Shown here: positions 46,645-59,537 of the stretch, piece after piece
Numbering within the stretch: position 1 is the first letter of the stretch
Layout: every line of letters starts with the position of its first letter
DNA from: Bryoerythrophyllum caledonicum
Lineage: Eukaryota > Streptophyta > Bryopsida > Pottiales > Pottiaceae
Reading direction: 5' to 3'
Assembly (NCBI GenBank): GCA_963971425.1
Contig: OZ020514.1
Span: 47,831,527 to 47,895,526, forward strand
Length of the DNA: 64,000 nucleotides
Program-made: the position numbers and the translations under genes
Notes under the pieces: model-generated
Database searches by the model: none
What the model was told of the DNA's origin: nothing
What the model saw: only the letters and a program-made list of their open reading frames with translations

Positions 46645-47570
46645 ACAGCTTTACACCAAAAACACTTCAAAATTGTTGGATTCTAGTGCAATGAACAAAG
46701 AAGGAACAAGAACCTTCATTTCTATTTCTAACCATACGATCTCAATAGAGACTTATTAAGTAATATACTTACAAAGTTTCATAAACTTTGACAGCACGGA
46801 TTGAAAGATTATAGTGTTTGAAGTCAAGGCAATGGTTCATTTTCTTCCGTGCGTTCAATGGATCAGTAGACTTTGACTTCACTTGGTGTCAAATTTCTGC
46901 ACTACACAAGGTCTAAATCCATTACCATTTTGTTAATCATGATGTTAGTTCTTTATACACCAATTTTTAAAGGTAAAGGACAGGTGTAGCATATTCAAAA
47001 CAACTATGCAAGGAGTGGAGGTTCAAAATTTGCCAATTCACACTTTAAATTTTTGTGAACTTCATATGTTTTAGATTGACAATCCGAATGGTCGATAAAA
47101 AGGTGTACACCACATATTGTTGTGGAAAAAATAAAAAGTGGAAAATAAACAGATATCTAGGTTTTATATAGAAAAGAAGAAGTTTTTTTTGGTACCTTGC
47201 CCGACAATGAATGACAATGTGTGAAAATGTTTGACTTGGGTTGGTATGTTATTTTTCACTAAAGACAAGAACTTTTTTTTGAAAATATGAAGGGTAACAA
47301 TATTACTTGCAAGTATTGAAAATCTCACATTCAATAGAGTGTCCAAGCAAATGTTTTTGGAGGTGCCCGAGGTGCCTGCTCTCTCCATTTGAAATTCAAA
47401 ACCCTATAACTTTTTCATCAAATGTCCAATTCAGGAAAAAAAAATTTACCACTAAGGTTTTGGTAATGCCTTTGTATAGTAAAGTTTTCAAAGAGGAATG
47501 TTGGGAATTAACAGCATAGGAACCTGACCGAACTTTCAAAAAGCCCATTTTTGACACTTGGTCCTTTAGG
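46645..47570 (-). repeat. Dispersed repeat A, copy 3 (inverted)
   Basis: Reverse complement of 15850-16510 over 46645-47290. The remaining 280 bp shares only short words with the direct strand near 15750, perhaps a terminal inverted repeat. No coding frame. Confidence 0.6.
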
Positions 47571-48387
47571 GATTAAATATTCATGATATATTTAAAGCAT
47601 CACATATGATTGTATTCCTATATATTCTTGAGTATAATAAAGAAGTGATTGTTTAACATAACTCATTATATCCTTTACATATCTTTGAAAAATCCTCCAC
47701 AATGCACTATTGGAGCTACATCAATGCTTCTTCATCTTTGCAGAAACAAATTTGGTACTTGAGCTCAAATTTTCATTTTTACCTATGAAGAGAAATAATG
47801 ACGATTTTTTAAAATTGGGTCAAATAAATTCTAAAATGGCTCAAACTTCATTTCTATCTATAGGAAAAAAATATTACCATGGTGGATCAATATTTCTTAA
47901 AGAAGGCATGATCCAAGGATTTTTTAAAACCCAAAATATCTCTTATATTCCATTAAGTTCTTTAAAATAAAGAAACCAAGTCAAGATACTATAACCATCC
48001 AAGCTAACAAACTTGTGTCCATAATGTTTAACAAATAACTTTGCTTCAAACTTTCTCGGTAGATTTTGCCAATATGCCTCATCTACTTAGCAAAAAGATC
48101 CCCTATAAAAGACTTCTCGTATAGAAATATACCCCTCAAGCTCACTTGATACTTTACAAGTTCTTTTTGTTTTCTTATACTCCAATTCTTAATCTACAAA
48201 ATTAGAACTTCCTCATTCAAAACCATATGGTTTTTGTAAAAGTCAACATAAGGAATATATTTATTAGAGAGTGGAATATTTGAATTTTATTTTTAGCAAT
48301 CCAAAGAACCAATTTTGAACAAGAAAAAGTTGAGCCATCTTATAAATTATGAAATTTTTAAAACCACAATGCAATGAAAACTCTCAT
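47571..48387. other. AT-rich non-coding stretch
   Basis: An 86-codon frame at 47710-47970 has no recognisable domain and native-looking AT-biased composition. Not called a gene. Confidence 0.35.
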
Positions 48388-48860
48388 GTCACGGGACGTG
48401 GCATCGAGGGCTTCTCCGCATTGTAGTGTTTTAACATAGATTAGTTTGTTACTAATTTACGGGTTTAGGGACATACGGCGACGCACCACATTCATCCGTG
48501 GATGTTTTCCATCCACTGAGGGTTGTGTATGTGTATGCGTATAGCGCCGCACACGTCCTTGACTTGATGTCTTTCTCAAGTCAAGCTTTGAGAGTGAGTT
48601 AGAGAGTGTTTAGTGATTACCTTTGTTTGTAAGTGATTGTTTATCATTAGGGAAGCCTCCGCATGCTCTTATACTACTTGCACTTGTTGATTCTCCTTTC
48701 GTGGAGTGCGAGACGCTTGACTACTCTAGTGATTCACTAATTATTCCTTGAGGGTGTACTACGTATACTTGTTTAAGTATATATTTTTTGTTTATTTTAT
48801 GTTGGTTAGGACTCTCGATCTGTTGTGGTTATTGATCTTTCTTTACAAGACACTAAAGTT
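48388..48860. other. Higher-GC island inside AT-rich DNA, possible solo LTR
   Basis: From TGTCACGGGACGTGGC the composition is distinctly less AT-rich for about 450 bp, with a CATCCGTGGATG palindrome (48502-48513). It may be a solo LTR or other insertion, but neither a CA end nor a target duplication is visible. Confidence 0.25.
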
Positions 48861-50429
48861 CAAAGGTCAAACTTATTCAATTTTTTTATAAAGGTTGTGT
48901 TAACCAAAGAATATATGGAGCACTAAAAATAGTAGGGGTAGTAATACAAAGCGCATGAACAATAGGATAAAGTGCAATTTTAATCGTAGATGATTGTTTG
49001 GAAAGAAATCTAGCTCAATATAATTATTTTTTCGTATGGCATATTTTCTATCTATTTGAGAGGGCTATGTCTGAGGGAGATTAAGGTCAAGACGACCTCA
49101 TTTCTTTCAAACTCACTTTTCTATGTAGGTTGTGGGTTGTGGAGACAAATAGAGAGGTGTAGGATGTGTGTTAAGAGTGGTTTGTCTATTGAATGGATGT
49201 TTTAATTTGGGCCCATTTAGAGCCGGTTTGTACTTGGTTTGAGTGGAAACAAGCATATTTGAGTAACTCTTATATGTGTTTGTGAGAGATTGACTGTAAT
49301 GGCTAGATCTATTCTACTTTGAGTGTTTTGGAGGTTTTGTGTTGTGGATATCGTAGATGAGGACCAAATACCTCTTGATCTAACTTAAATCTATCCAGTC
49401 TACATAAATCAAGTCCATTTGGATGTTTAGGATTGTAGGTATTGCAAATTGTGACTTGAATACATTAGATTGAACTAAAGTCTACTTGATCCAACTAAAT
49501 AATACACTAAATTTGAATTTCACCAAATTAGGGTTTTGAGCTACAACTCGGACTTGGTCCACATTTGGACCATATGTTTGGTCAATAAAGAGAAGCTCTG
49601 AAGGATTTTTTTACTACAAATCAGGACATAAAACCTTCCTTTCATGTTGGCTACATGCACAAATTTGGATCATGTATTTAGAACTCACCTAGAGATGCGA
49701 CTGCTACAAATAGCAATCAAATGGCTATTTGAGTAACGGTGATAAAATAACCTTCAACAACCAATAGTATATTGGGTTTCACCCAAAATAGTCCTTGGAA
49801 GAGCTGATCCAATTCAACAATGATGATAACAAAACAATTTCAATTTACCACATATATGGTGGAGTTGTTCTACCTAAACCGACTATCAATAGAGCAATGT
49901 GCACCCAAAACAACTTGTGGCAGAGCCAACTCGATTTGACATTGCTAGCGGAGGAGCATGTTGCTCCTGATTTGTCCAATGAAGAATTTGGTGTCATCCA
50001 AGACAACCCGATTACCACTCGGAGGAGAGGACCGCTCACCATCACCACTGTTCCTCTAATATAATGTTTCTACAACATGATTTCGAGAAGAATTGAATCA
50101 ATATTATCTTTTACCAAATAATAGTAATAAAAGCGTATATGATCCATATGGATTCCATATGAGCATATGCCTTACATTGTGTTCATATGATTTTCATGTG
50201 AAAACATCATACCAATCTATTACATATTATAAAAGAGCAAGGCTATTAACTAGTGGTGAAAACCTCCAATACCTCAATGATACCTCCTTCTCTAGCAAAT
50301 CGGCAAGTAGCATTCACTTCAATTCTCTTACATAATATATCTCGGCAGCATGGATATCTAAAGTAAAAAACAAACATATGTCTACTTTATTGGCGATTGT
50401 ACTTTGCCTGTTGGACAGAACAAGTGGTT
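48861..50429. other. AT-rich non-coding stretch
   Basis: An 89-codon frame at 49795-50064 (ending RRRGPLTITTVPLI) could be a relic of a retroelement polyprotein, but the evidence is thin. Nothing else seen. Confidence 0.3.
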
Positions 50430-50590
50430 CACTACACTAAATTTGATGTTTAATATTGTGGTAGTTTTTGTTTTGAAAGTGCTATAATTTTTTACTTTTG
50501 ATGAAGATTTTTACTGATAGTACAATTATCTACACTACTTAAAGAGGGTGATCATTGTCAACATGGGTGATAAAAATAATCATCGAGAAA
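50430..50590 (+). repeat. Dispersed repeat C, copy 2
   Basis: Diverged copy of 26130-26290 (see that entry). Confidence 0.45.
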
Positions 50591-52612
50591 AAAAACTTGT
50601 AGCATTTATAAATCATATAGTGTGCCTACACTTAACATCAAATTTAGAGTAGTAAGACTATAAAATGATAAAAAATAAAAGTAACAAAGTGGAAAAAAGA
50701 GCGTCTTAGACCTAAACTTCAATGATGGCCATACTTGGGAATATTTTATTAACCCCTAATGCCTCAAAAGTTCCGTTTGGAGATTGTAAGAGTTTCCTTG
50801 AGGGACTCTTCAGTCTTTGGGGATTAAAGATATGCATCTTTAACGAGAAATAATTGAAACTGTTCAATGGTTCAAGTGAGTTAGTATATATATTATACAT
50901 ACTGCACCTTGTTTTGTTTTGCATTGGTGTTTGATCCATCAATAATATTATTTTGAAAACAAGTATTGTTTTTTTACAGAAAAGACTTTGCATAAACCTC
51001 AAAATTCTTGTCTAGTTATATAAATGATTGTTCAATGTAATACAATAATATTTGTTTCAACCATCAATAACTAGATGTTGTTCTTGCCAAATGATATACA
51101 AGGAAACTTGCATAATCACTATATCCCGTTTATAAACAGCTCACTCAATCTTAACAAAATTTTCAAAAGCTACATCTTTCAATTAAAGGAACACATATAG
51201 TCTATATATATCATCTCATAGTAATCAATGCATATAAATTCTATCTCCAATGCTTGTAACGCTCAAAATTTCTTATAAGACATTCTAGTTTTTATGAAAA
51301 GTCCTCCTTATTTTTCTACATCGTATTGGTGATTATATAATAAACGTTAATTGGTGATCTTTATTACTTGTGATTATACTACATTAGTGATTTATTATTT
51401 TAAAACTAGAATGTGTTTTGTTACATTAATTTTTTAATCAATGTATTGTATTTTAAAAATTCACAATGGATTGAACACATTCTAGTATGAGATGAAGTAC
51501 CATGATTCAATTTAAATGTAAAAAAATAAAGGATGTATAATATTCTACTCGTTTGTATTGTCTATTCCTTGTATCCATTTATATCTTGAATTTTCTACAC
51601 GTGTTACTATTGTATATCTAGCTTTATTATATTTGTATATAGTAATTCAAAAATATCATATACAAAAAGATGTTAGTATTTTAGTTTTGTAACATATTGA
51701 TACAAAATACTATTATATCCTTTTATTTTTCATTGTACTTATTCTCCATAATAATGTACCTTGAATGTATGAAAAATATAAAAATCATTATCATATTCCA
51801 TGGTATTATAGTATTCTATTTGTATTCCATAAGATATCCGTCTAGCATAATATGTTGTATAATTTTCCTACATATTATAGGCAAAGATAATGTAGTATAC
51901 TATAGAATTACACTAAGATATTTCATACTCTTATTGTTTACAAACTATTAGAGGAATAAATACATTACTTCAAAACATACTTGTTGTATATAGATATACT
52001 AAATTATATCCTATAATTGAGTGTAAAATCAATCACCTTCATTTGAATATTACTCTAGACAATGTATTGATATAGTATGTGAAAAGAAAATACTTGAACC
52101 ATTTATAATGCTAATATTGTTAGAAGTCTACTAGTATAAAAACTAGTCTACTAACCCATTGTTTCCAACGGGACAAGGTAGCAACTTTCTTTTTTTGCTT
52201 GTCCTTGACGCCCTGCCCCCTACCCTACCACCGATCTCCATCAACCATGTACTCAACCTTAACCTCTAAAGATCAAGGCATTTTGGAGAAATTTGTACTC
52301 CATTGATAAAATACTACCAAGATGAACTTTTAGAGAATGTAAGATTGTAGGATCTACTTCTGAACTTACATGAGATGATGTGGTAAAAAAATTGTAAGTG
52401 GAGCTACTTCTAAAAGTGTGTCGGGTAGGAGTGAGATGGAATGTGGCATTTTGTTTTTTTTGGTATGATTTCTGTTGTGAGATTTAGTGTCGAAATGGCA
52501 AAATTGTAACCAATTGCGGATTTGTAATCCACTTTTGACGACTGGAAATTGACAACATTTTTCAAAGTCAAGTTGATGTTGATGTTTTTGGAACCCATGT
52601 GAAGATCGTATA
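50591..52612. other. AT-rich non-coding stretch
   Basis: Very AT-rich with no domain in any frame. A palindromic ACTAGT pair sits near 52127-52149. Confidence 0.4.
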
Positions 52613-52728
52613 GGGTGAGGCCCTGGCAGGAGGGCCTCACGAGCTGTAAGGTGCCCGACGTGGAGGGCGGTAGCCCGACACGAAGGGAACCTCACAACCC
52701 GTGAGGCCTGACCGCCAGGGCCTCACCC
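52613..52728. repeat. GC-rich foldback with 15-bp perfect arms
   Basis: GGGTGAGGCCCTGGC (52613-52627) is the exact reverse complement of 52714-52728. Between the arms lie AGGGCCTCAC and CCTCAC-AACCC-GTGAGG (52690-52706), so several alternative stems are possible. The flanks are AT-rich on the left and moderately GC-rich on the right. Confidence 0.7.
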
Positions 52729-52739
52729 GGCGTAACGCC

Positions 52740-53690
52740 CGATCGGGGCAGTGTTAAAAATTTTTCCGAACCTACCCGGGCAAAAAGTCGTGAGGTTTTA
52801 TTCCGCCCTGATCTCGCGCACATTCCGCGCTGTGAGGTGCGCCGGAATGAATGGGAGACGAATCCGATCGGATGTTACGTGGCAGAAAACATTACTTTTT
52901 GCGTCCATCGTCAGTAAGTCATGTGAGCAATTCCAAGGTGAGTTAGAGTTGCGTAATCTAGTTGTGAAGGAGGCTATGAATGCAAAGTGCCCGCCCAAAT
53001 CGCCGATTGCAGACCACGACGAAAGCCCTGCTATCGGATGTCCGCTTCCCGGATTAAGTGCGTGAGGTATCACCGAGGCTACCCAAGGGTATTCCAATAA
53101 TTAGAATATTATATTATCATTCAAACATAAAAAAGGAAGAGAAATTGATTGTCAACAATCCGTGTAAATAGAGTGAAACCCACACGTGCATAGAGCTGGC
53201 GAACTGCAAATCATTGTCGAAAGTCTGTGCAACCCAATCACCGCAAACGATGTCAATCCCTTGAACTGGTTGAGTCGATCTAGAATTTGGAGTATCGTCC
53301 AGAATTTTTTCAAAATTATTTAAATTTGGAGTTGTTTCTAGCAATGGGGAATGCGTTCGTGGAAGCTCTCGAAGCGCTGCAAAGCTCCGATTTGCAGGAG
53401 GATTGGCTAGAGATTCTTGTGGGGCAGCGTTGTTCGGAATTGTTGCGGGGTGAGAGTAGCGCGGAATCTAGACGTGAATGATGAGTGTACAAAATGGCAT
53501 GGTGCATAGCCCTTGGCATTCACGATCATAGGGGCTGGTAGATGCGTTCTCGGCTGTCTCGTAGGAATGAGAAATATTATCGGGAGTGAGCCATGTAGAT
53601 TCGTCTACGGGCTGCACTTCTGCAGAGTGTCGAGCTGGCCTGAGGGAGCCTCTGCCACGGCTTTGAGGCCGTCATCTCCACTTTATATAT
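52740..53690. other. GC-richer segment with unrecognised short frames
   Basis: 52751-53065 (plus) is open for 104 codons and contains FASIVSKSCEQFQGELEL. 53341-53481 (plus) encodes MGNAFVEALEALQSSDLQED and continues to TGA. A CATTCCG...CGGAATG foldback sits near 52822-52850. None of this matches a family I know. The composition suggests mobile or captured DNA like the foldback next to it. Confidence 0.25.
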
Positions 53691-53977
53691 AGATATATAG
53701 ATGGATAAATCATGAATAGTACAATCAATATACTATTTTCAGATTTTAAGATCTCACTATTTAATCCATGTAATGTGTGACAATGTCGGTTTGTATAAGC
53801 ATTTAACATTGGTGTATTAATAAATAGCATATAAACATATATGCCAATAGTCTATATTAATGCATACTTTTAATGCATTGTATAAACCAATTAGTATCTC
53901 TATAATGATTAAATATGAATTACATTTTAGTCATGCTTTAACATGCTGTTGAACAAGGTATCGTAGTTATAATCATA

Positions 53978-54021
53978 CTAGGGTTGGTACCCATCGTCCT
54001 GACGAGGAGAGCGGAGGATGG
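53978..54021 (-). other. Candidate Helitron 3' terminus with hairpin
   Basis: CCATCGTCC (53991-53999) and GGAGGATGG (54013-54021) pair except at one position. On the minus strand the hairpin is followed by GTACCAACC and CTAG, then host T. This is the classic Helitron end (hairpin about 10 bp before CTRR, insertion before T). Confidence 0.55.
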
Positions 54022-54352
54022 TGTGTTAAATATACGTTTGTATGTTTTGTATTTTATCCCCTGTTGTCATCAACTCGCCGGGGCAATCCCAACTTAAATA
54101 AACGTATGTAAATGCAAAAATCAAATTTACCCATTATATACGCATTATGTATTATATATATATCTATTATTCACTTTAAATACCCAATATTTATGTCATA
54201 TACGTGTTATTGTCTTTAGGTAACTATCATTTATTTTATGTACCCGAGGTAGTATATTGTGTAGTTTCAATATGTTGGAAATTATGGTTTTATTTTTCTA
54301 TTTTTGATACATAATACAATTATAAAACTCAATAAGCCAAATTTGAATAAAA

Positions 54353-54452
54353 GGGCACTATAAAGGATTCCTCCAAAAGGCACTATAAAGGATTCCTCCA
54401 AAGGGCACTATAAAGGATTCCTCCAAAGGGCACTATAAAAGATTCCTCAAAG
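54353..54452. repeat. 24/25-bp tandem repeat with TATAAA in each unit
   Basis: Four units of GGGCACTATAAAGGATTCCTC plus CAAA, beginning near 54353, 54379, 54403 and 54428. Each contains CACTATAAA. It lies in the Helitron 3' region, downstream of RepHel. Confidence 0.85.
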
Positions 54453-54574
54453 GATTCTTTCAAAGTTCACATTCAATTCAAAGGGCACATTTGATTCAAA
54501 TGGCAAATCCAAAGGTCACGTGACCTGGAGCGGCGAACGGATAGATTGTCGCCTATTATATAAGTAGACAAGTT

Positions 54575-54680
54575 TCGATACCCATCGTTCCGACTGGGGA
54601 AGATTTTTTATTAGTGCTCCTCAGAATAAATCGACGTATTATATAGGTAGATTGCAATTTGCATTCCACATTTTACATCA
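54575..54680. repeat. Helitron-flanking direct repeat, left copy
   Basis: Shares with 59538-59670 the words TTTTTTATTAGT, AGAATAAA, GACGTATTA and TAGATTGCAATTTGCAT, in the same order and orientation. TACCCATCGTTC precedes it here, follows it at 59658, and occurs again at 53987. Confidence 0.75.
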
Positions 54681-54717
54681 CAGGATCCATTGATTTTATG
54701 TGCGGCATCAATGGCCT

Positions 54718-57700
54718 TCAGCGCAAGGCCTCCTCGTATACAATGTTACGCATAAGTTGATCCTCGGTCCCTTCAACTGTTTCTGCATCAAGAAGAATAG
54801 TGACGTTTTTGGGAGCCGTGGCACGTGAGAAAGCAACATACAACTGACCATGGGAGAACACGTTCTTCGTGAGGCAAATGCCAACCCTGGGAAGCGTCTG
54901 CCCTTGAGACTTGTTGATTGTCATTGCATACGCAACTCGAATCGGAAACTGCTTGCGTCGCACTGGAAACGGAAGCCCAGATTGTTCACTGATCAAGGGA
55001 ATCCGCGGGATAAAAGCAACGTAACCGGCACGATCTCCCGTCAACACTTCTGCTTTGATCACCCGCAACGCACATCGTCGAACAATAAGGCAGGTGCCGT
55101 TATATAGACCGTTGGTTGGATCCAGGTTCCGTAAAAGCATGACCGTTGTTCCAATTTTGACTGTGAGCTTGTACGGTGGCCATCCGTTGATTTCAAGCAT
55201 GTTGAGGTACTCCACGGGAATCAAGTTGGCACCTTCCTCGCTGTCCACCTTATCTACGCTCAGAAACTCAGACGTATCGCCTTGTACCATGTCAAGCACG
55301 GCTCCATTGATCCGCGAAACGTCGTCGTTCCGTGCGGCAAGGATGGCATGACCGTTGAAGTACCCGCGCGCATTTGCTTCGACGTCAACAATTCCTCCAT
55401 AGACGGCATTGATCAAGCCGTTCAAGGTGTGATTGCCGGCAATCATCGCCCGTGGACACCGGATCATGTCATCCTTCACCTTTTCCAACTTGTCCTCCCC
55501 CAACGCCAAGAGCGACTCTGGAAATGTACGGTTGCCCAAATCCACACGGCGTTCACCAACAATAGCGCGCATGTTCCGGCGAAGTCGACAGACATGCACT
55601 CGATTCCACAGATGAGATTCCTTGATGGATGCCACAATGATATCTGGCCGGAGGCCCTTGGGCACCACCGGCAAGACTTGTCGAAAATCACCGCACATGA
55701 CAAATGTGATGCCGCCAAACGGCTTATTAGAACGATTGGTGATATTCCTCAGCGTGCGATCCACCGCCTCGAAGGCAAACTTGCTCATCATCGGAGCTTC
55801 GTCCCACAGAATGAGCTTTGCACGGCAAATCATCTCTACGAGATCGCCTTGCTTGCTGAAGTTGGAGACAGATGTGGGACTAAGCTGAATCGGAATCTTG
55901 AACCTTGAATGCGCCGTCCGACCAAGCTGTAGAAGCAACGCTGCAATCCCCGACGAAGCGACTGCCAATGCGATCTTGCCCTACCCTCGGACGGCCTTAA
56001 GGATCAGGTTCTCAATGTATGTCTTGCCTGTCCCATCGGGGCCACCAACGAAGAAGATAGTGTCGGCAATGTCGCGTAGACAGGAGTCCATGATCTGGTC
56101 GTAGATATCCCGCTGCTCCTCGTTCAACGTCTCAACCTCACGCTTAGCTTTGGTCCTTAGCTCTGCAGCGTTGAACGACAGCTGCTCGGCCACAAACCAA
56201 TTCCCCTGCAGCTCCTCCATTGCAAACTCAGGCTCCGGCAGGTTGAAATCCGCAAGAGTCATCTCGCTGTTCTGAAGGATCTGCGCAATCAGGTTGAGGG
56301 CAAGGTTGATAATCTGCTGCTGGGATGGATCCTACAAGCCCCCGTTCTGACAAAGACGATGAGCACAATCATCAGACAGGCTTGCGCTGAATTGCTCCCA
56401 TAGTTGCCTCGGATCCGTTGGTGGGCCATGGGTGAGGATCGTTACAAAGAGCGATCGCAGTTGTGCTCCGCTATGCATCAACGCGGCTTCACGCAAGCAG
56501 TGCTCCCACTCCTTGTCATTCTCGTACAACCCGCGCGCCACGCATGCTGCCTTGAACGTCGGGTGTTGGACACCCTCAAACCTCCGAAGCGCCTCTGGAC
56601 TTGTTGCACCCTTCACCACCGTCAACAATGTACGCATGAAGTATCTCTCGCTAGCGTTTGGGCTTACAAAATAAAGCCGGCCAATACACATCCCACGCTT
56701 GCGCATAGTCCATTCCTTCCTCGAGTTGTTCCACACAAAGCGTGATGGAAAGTCGAGGTATGAGGTGTCACGTGCGCCCGACAAATTCGTGCGATTGGCC
56801 TCAAACCACTGGATCAATGTCGTCTTCCGTGCTCTCTCCGCATTCACCGCCTGTGCCAAATCTCCATCGGCCCTGAACGTCACCCATTGTTGGTATGGTA
56901 GGTGAACTTGGAGACTCTGGATTAGTGGTGTATGGTCGTGCATTCTGAAGCTGAACAACCGCCAAGCCGCCTTCGGAGCTGAGACGTAGCGCGCGTCAAT
57001 GTACTGTTTGATCTCATTGACGTCCTCGATGACCACGGTTGCCCGGTTATGGCCCTTGTACACATACTTGAATAGATACTTGACGGCGGAAATGGATGAA
57101 CACACCTGACACGTGAAAATTGGTGAGATTGATGTATTAAAGATTAATGATGAAAATAAAGGTCTGCTGCACACCGGGCCACCCTCTCACCTCGACATTA
57201 ATATGTGCGTTGTACTTTGTACTCAGGTAGAGGTTGTGTGGGACAATCCATCGATTGTCCACGTGCCGGCCTATCGAGTCAACAAAAGAACGCCCATCAT
57301 CCCGCCGCCTGTACTCGGGGTAACCATCATGATCTGCGATTGTCTCCTCTCGGAATGTCTTTGGGTACCGCTTGGTACATTTTCCCTCTTCCATGCATGG
57401 CGCGTTCGGGTATTCCGCCCCGCACGGTCCATGAACCAAACAATGAGTGACTGTCTCGAATGCATCTGGATGCGTCTCTCGGACAGGAATCTCTGCCGAG
57501 ACAACAGAGTTGATCTCGTCGACCGTTCTCAGCTTCGAATCTTCGTCCAAGATCAGCAGGATGTACGCGTGCGGAAGGCCTCGCTTCTGAAACTCAATCA
57601 CCCAGGTGTATCCAAGCACAGTCCCAAAAACTTTCCGATCCTTGAGGTCGGTCATGAGCTCCTCAAACTTGATGCTGAACACACGCGCCACCAAATCCGG

Positions 57701-59494
57701 CCTATCCTGCGCCGTCTGCCGCTCTTTTAGCTCTTCCGTGATCTCCGTCCATTTTGGATTGCATGTAAAGGTAACGAACTGGTCGGGCTTTCCAAACCGT
57801 CGCACAATGGCCATTGCGTCTTGGTAGAGCTGATTCATCTGCCGGTTCCCCCCGAAAAACGTTGCCGGCAGAATCATCCGCTGTCCAACTTGCGCTGCGT
57901 CGTGGTTGCCAGCATTCAAAGCGTCCATGACTCCCGAGTACAGCTCAGATCGAAGATATTGCTGATTCTCCGCAAGCCAATTCAGCATGTTCTGCTCGGT
58001 GCACGCCCACGCATCCACCATGTACTGCTGGAGTAGTCGACCAGCCAGGAAGATCTGCTCGACGCACTCACGTGGGTGCAACATGTACGCGTAGTACTGC
58101 ATTTGAGACACACGCATCCCGCCGCCACGGCCCCGCATGGCATCTTGATTGACATTGTTGAACTGTTGCGCATCCTCATCATACTCAAATCCTTGCAGCG
58201 GCATGGTTGTGGTCCAACCTTGCCGCCCATCAAGAAAGAGCAGGACATAATGGAGCGGAGTGTATGCCGAATGAAGAGCCGAAAGGCGTTGGAGCAGTCC
58301 TCCACGGAGCTTGACAATGACGTCGTGATCAGTCATGCTGCCGTCGTGACCATCTCCCACCATGATCCCCCCAATCTCGACGGATCTTGGCGTGTTGTAC
58401 CGACGCCGGTCTTTCGACGGAAAAGATAACAACCGAAGTTCGGGCTCTGGTGCAAGCTGGTTAGCAATGCGCTGTTGTACCTGTTCGTATACCTGTGCAT
58501 ACGGATTGCACTCCTGCAGCATGGTCTAGAGCTCGGCCATCGTCCGTCGATCAAGGCTGCCAAAGACGTTCATCCGACCGTCGAGTGCGGTGCTGTTGTC
58601 GGTGATGTACAACTGAGAGAACTTTGGAGCTTCCCCCGCCTCCGACAGTAAGCTTCCCATCCTGTAATATAGGAAACCTTGGAGCCGGAACGTGTACACC
58701 CCGTCCTACGTGAACCGTTCATCAATCTTAGCGCCCAGTGACGTGAACGACAGAGCGCTGTTGTACGCCCGGATGTTTGTTCGAAATGCCTTTGCCACTG
58801 GCGTCTGGCTGCTCAGCAAGGTCCGAAGAGGCTCAGGCGGCGCCGCCATCGATTCAATGTTCGAGACCTTCCCTCGGTCGCAGCACATCGTGAAATGCAG
58901 CTCTGCAATTGTCGACTCGTGCCCCACAGCGTGCTCCTCCAGCCAATGAAGCGCACGGCATGCCCGACAATGGATGTTCATGCGGCCAAAGACATGTCGA
59001 TGTACACCCCTAGGTGCATTGATTGCTTGCCGCGCAAGAGGAATTTCAAGATTGGCCGTGCGTGCCGCTCGACGTGCTTGTCGCGCAAGAGGAATTTCAA
59101 GATTGGTCGCGCATGCCGCTCGATGTGCTTGTCGATCCTGCTCACGAACTGCTGCTGCCTGCTCCTCAGGTTGAGCCACCCTCTGAGCCGCATGAGCTTC
59201 ACGATTAATCCGGAGTTCCTCAAGGCGTTGCTCAGCTGTGCGTGCGTCACGGCGATCCGCCACTCGCTGCTGCTCGCGCTCGCGTTCTCTTTCTTGCTCC
59301 AGCTGCCAAGCACGCCTAGTCTCCCGTGCGGCATTATCTGCCTCGCGTTGAGCTGCAGTCCGATTGGCACGACGCTCTCGAGCAAGGCGATTTCTTCGTG
59401 ATCGCGGGCTTTCGTTGACCACCGCGTCGGTAGCCACAGCCGGGACGACTTCTAATTTGCAATGCAAAGTGTTGTCAGAGAAATGTTGGGACAT
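54718..59494 (-). pseudogene. RepHel: Helitron rolling-circle replicase-helicase
   Basis: Exons 59494-57191 and 57105-54718, joined in phase 0 across an 85-bp GT-AG intron; about 1,563 codons with no frameshift. Order: Arg/Glu/Ala-rich coiled N-terminus; zinc-finger-like FGRMNIHCRACRALHWLEEH with CCDRGKV; Rep domain with FVTFTCNPKW and GLPHAYILLIL (HUH expected, second His is Tyr here); YLSTKYNAHINVE with the catalytic Tyr region just before the intron; then VCSSISAVKYLFKYVYKGH. The helicase has GGPDGTGKT (Walker A), LILWDEAPM, CGDFRQVLPV and YAMTINKSQGQTL...SHGQLYVAFSRA. Four in-frame TAG codons: 58706-58708, 58526-58528, 56332-56334, 55981-55983. Rep nicks and joins DNA ends; the helicase unwinds the strand during rolling-circle transposition. 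Confidence 0.85.
57106..57190 (-). other. Intron in RepHel
   Basis: Minus strand GAG|GTGAGAGG at 57190 and CACGTGTCAG|GTGTGT at 57106. Removing it restores the conserved AHINVE-VCSSISAVKYL sequence of Helitrons, which is strong evidence for splicing. Confidence 0.8.
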
Positions 59495-59537
59495 TCAAAG
59501 TGATAGCAGACATACGATGTATGCCTCCACACCTAGT

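Noticed and set aside
48388-48860. Solo LTR
   Set aside because: TG start and composition fit, but no CA end, target duplication or second copy was found.
49795-50064. Retroelement polyprotein relic
   Set aside because: Only a weak RRRGPLT resemblance; not enough to assign a family.
57113-57730. 205-codon plus-strand frame, and similar plus-strand frames across 54.7-59.5 kb
   Set aside because: Antisense shadows of the RepHel gene.
54718-59494. Reassigned genetic code (TAG = Gln)
   Set aside because: TAG breaks in the Helitron alone would fit, but an in-frame TGA occurs in other decayed genes and the intact gene needs no TAG. C-to-T decay is simpler.
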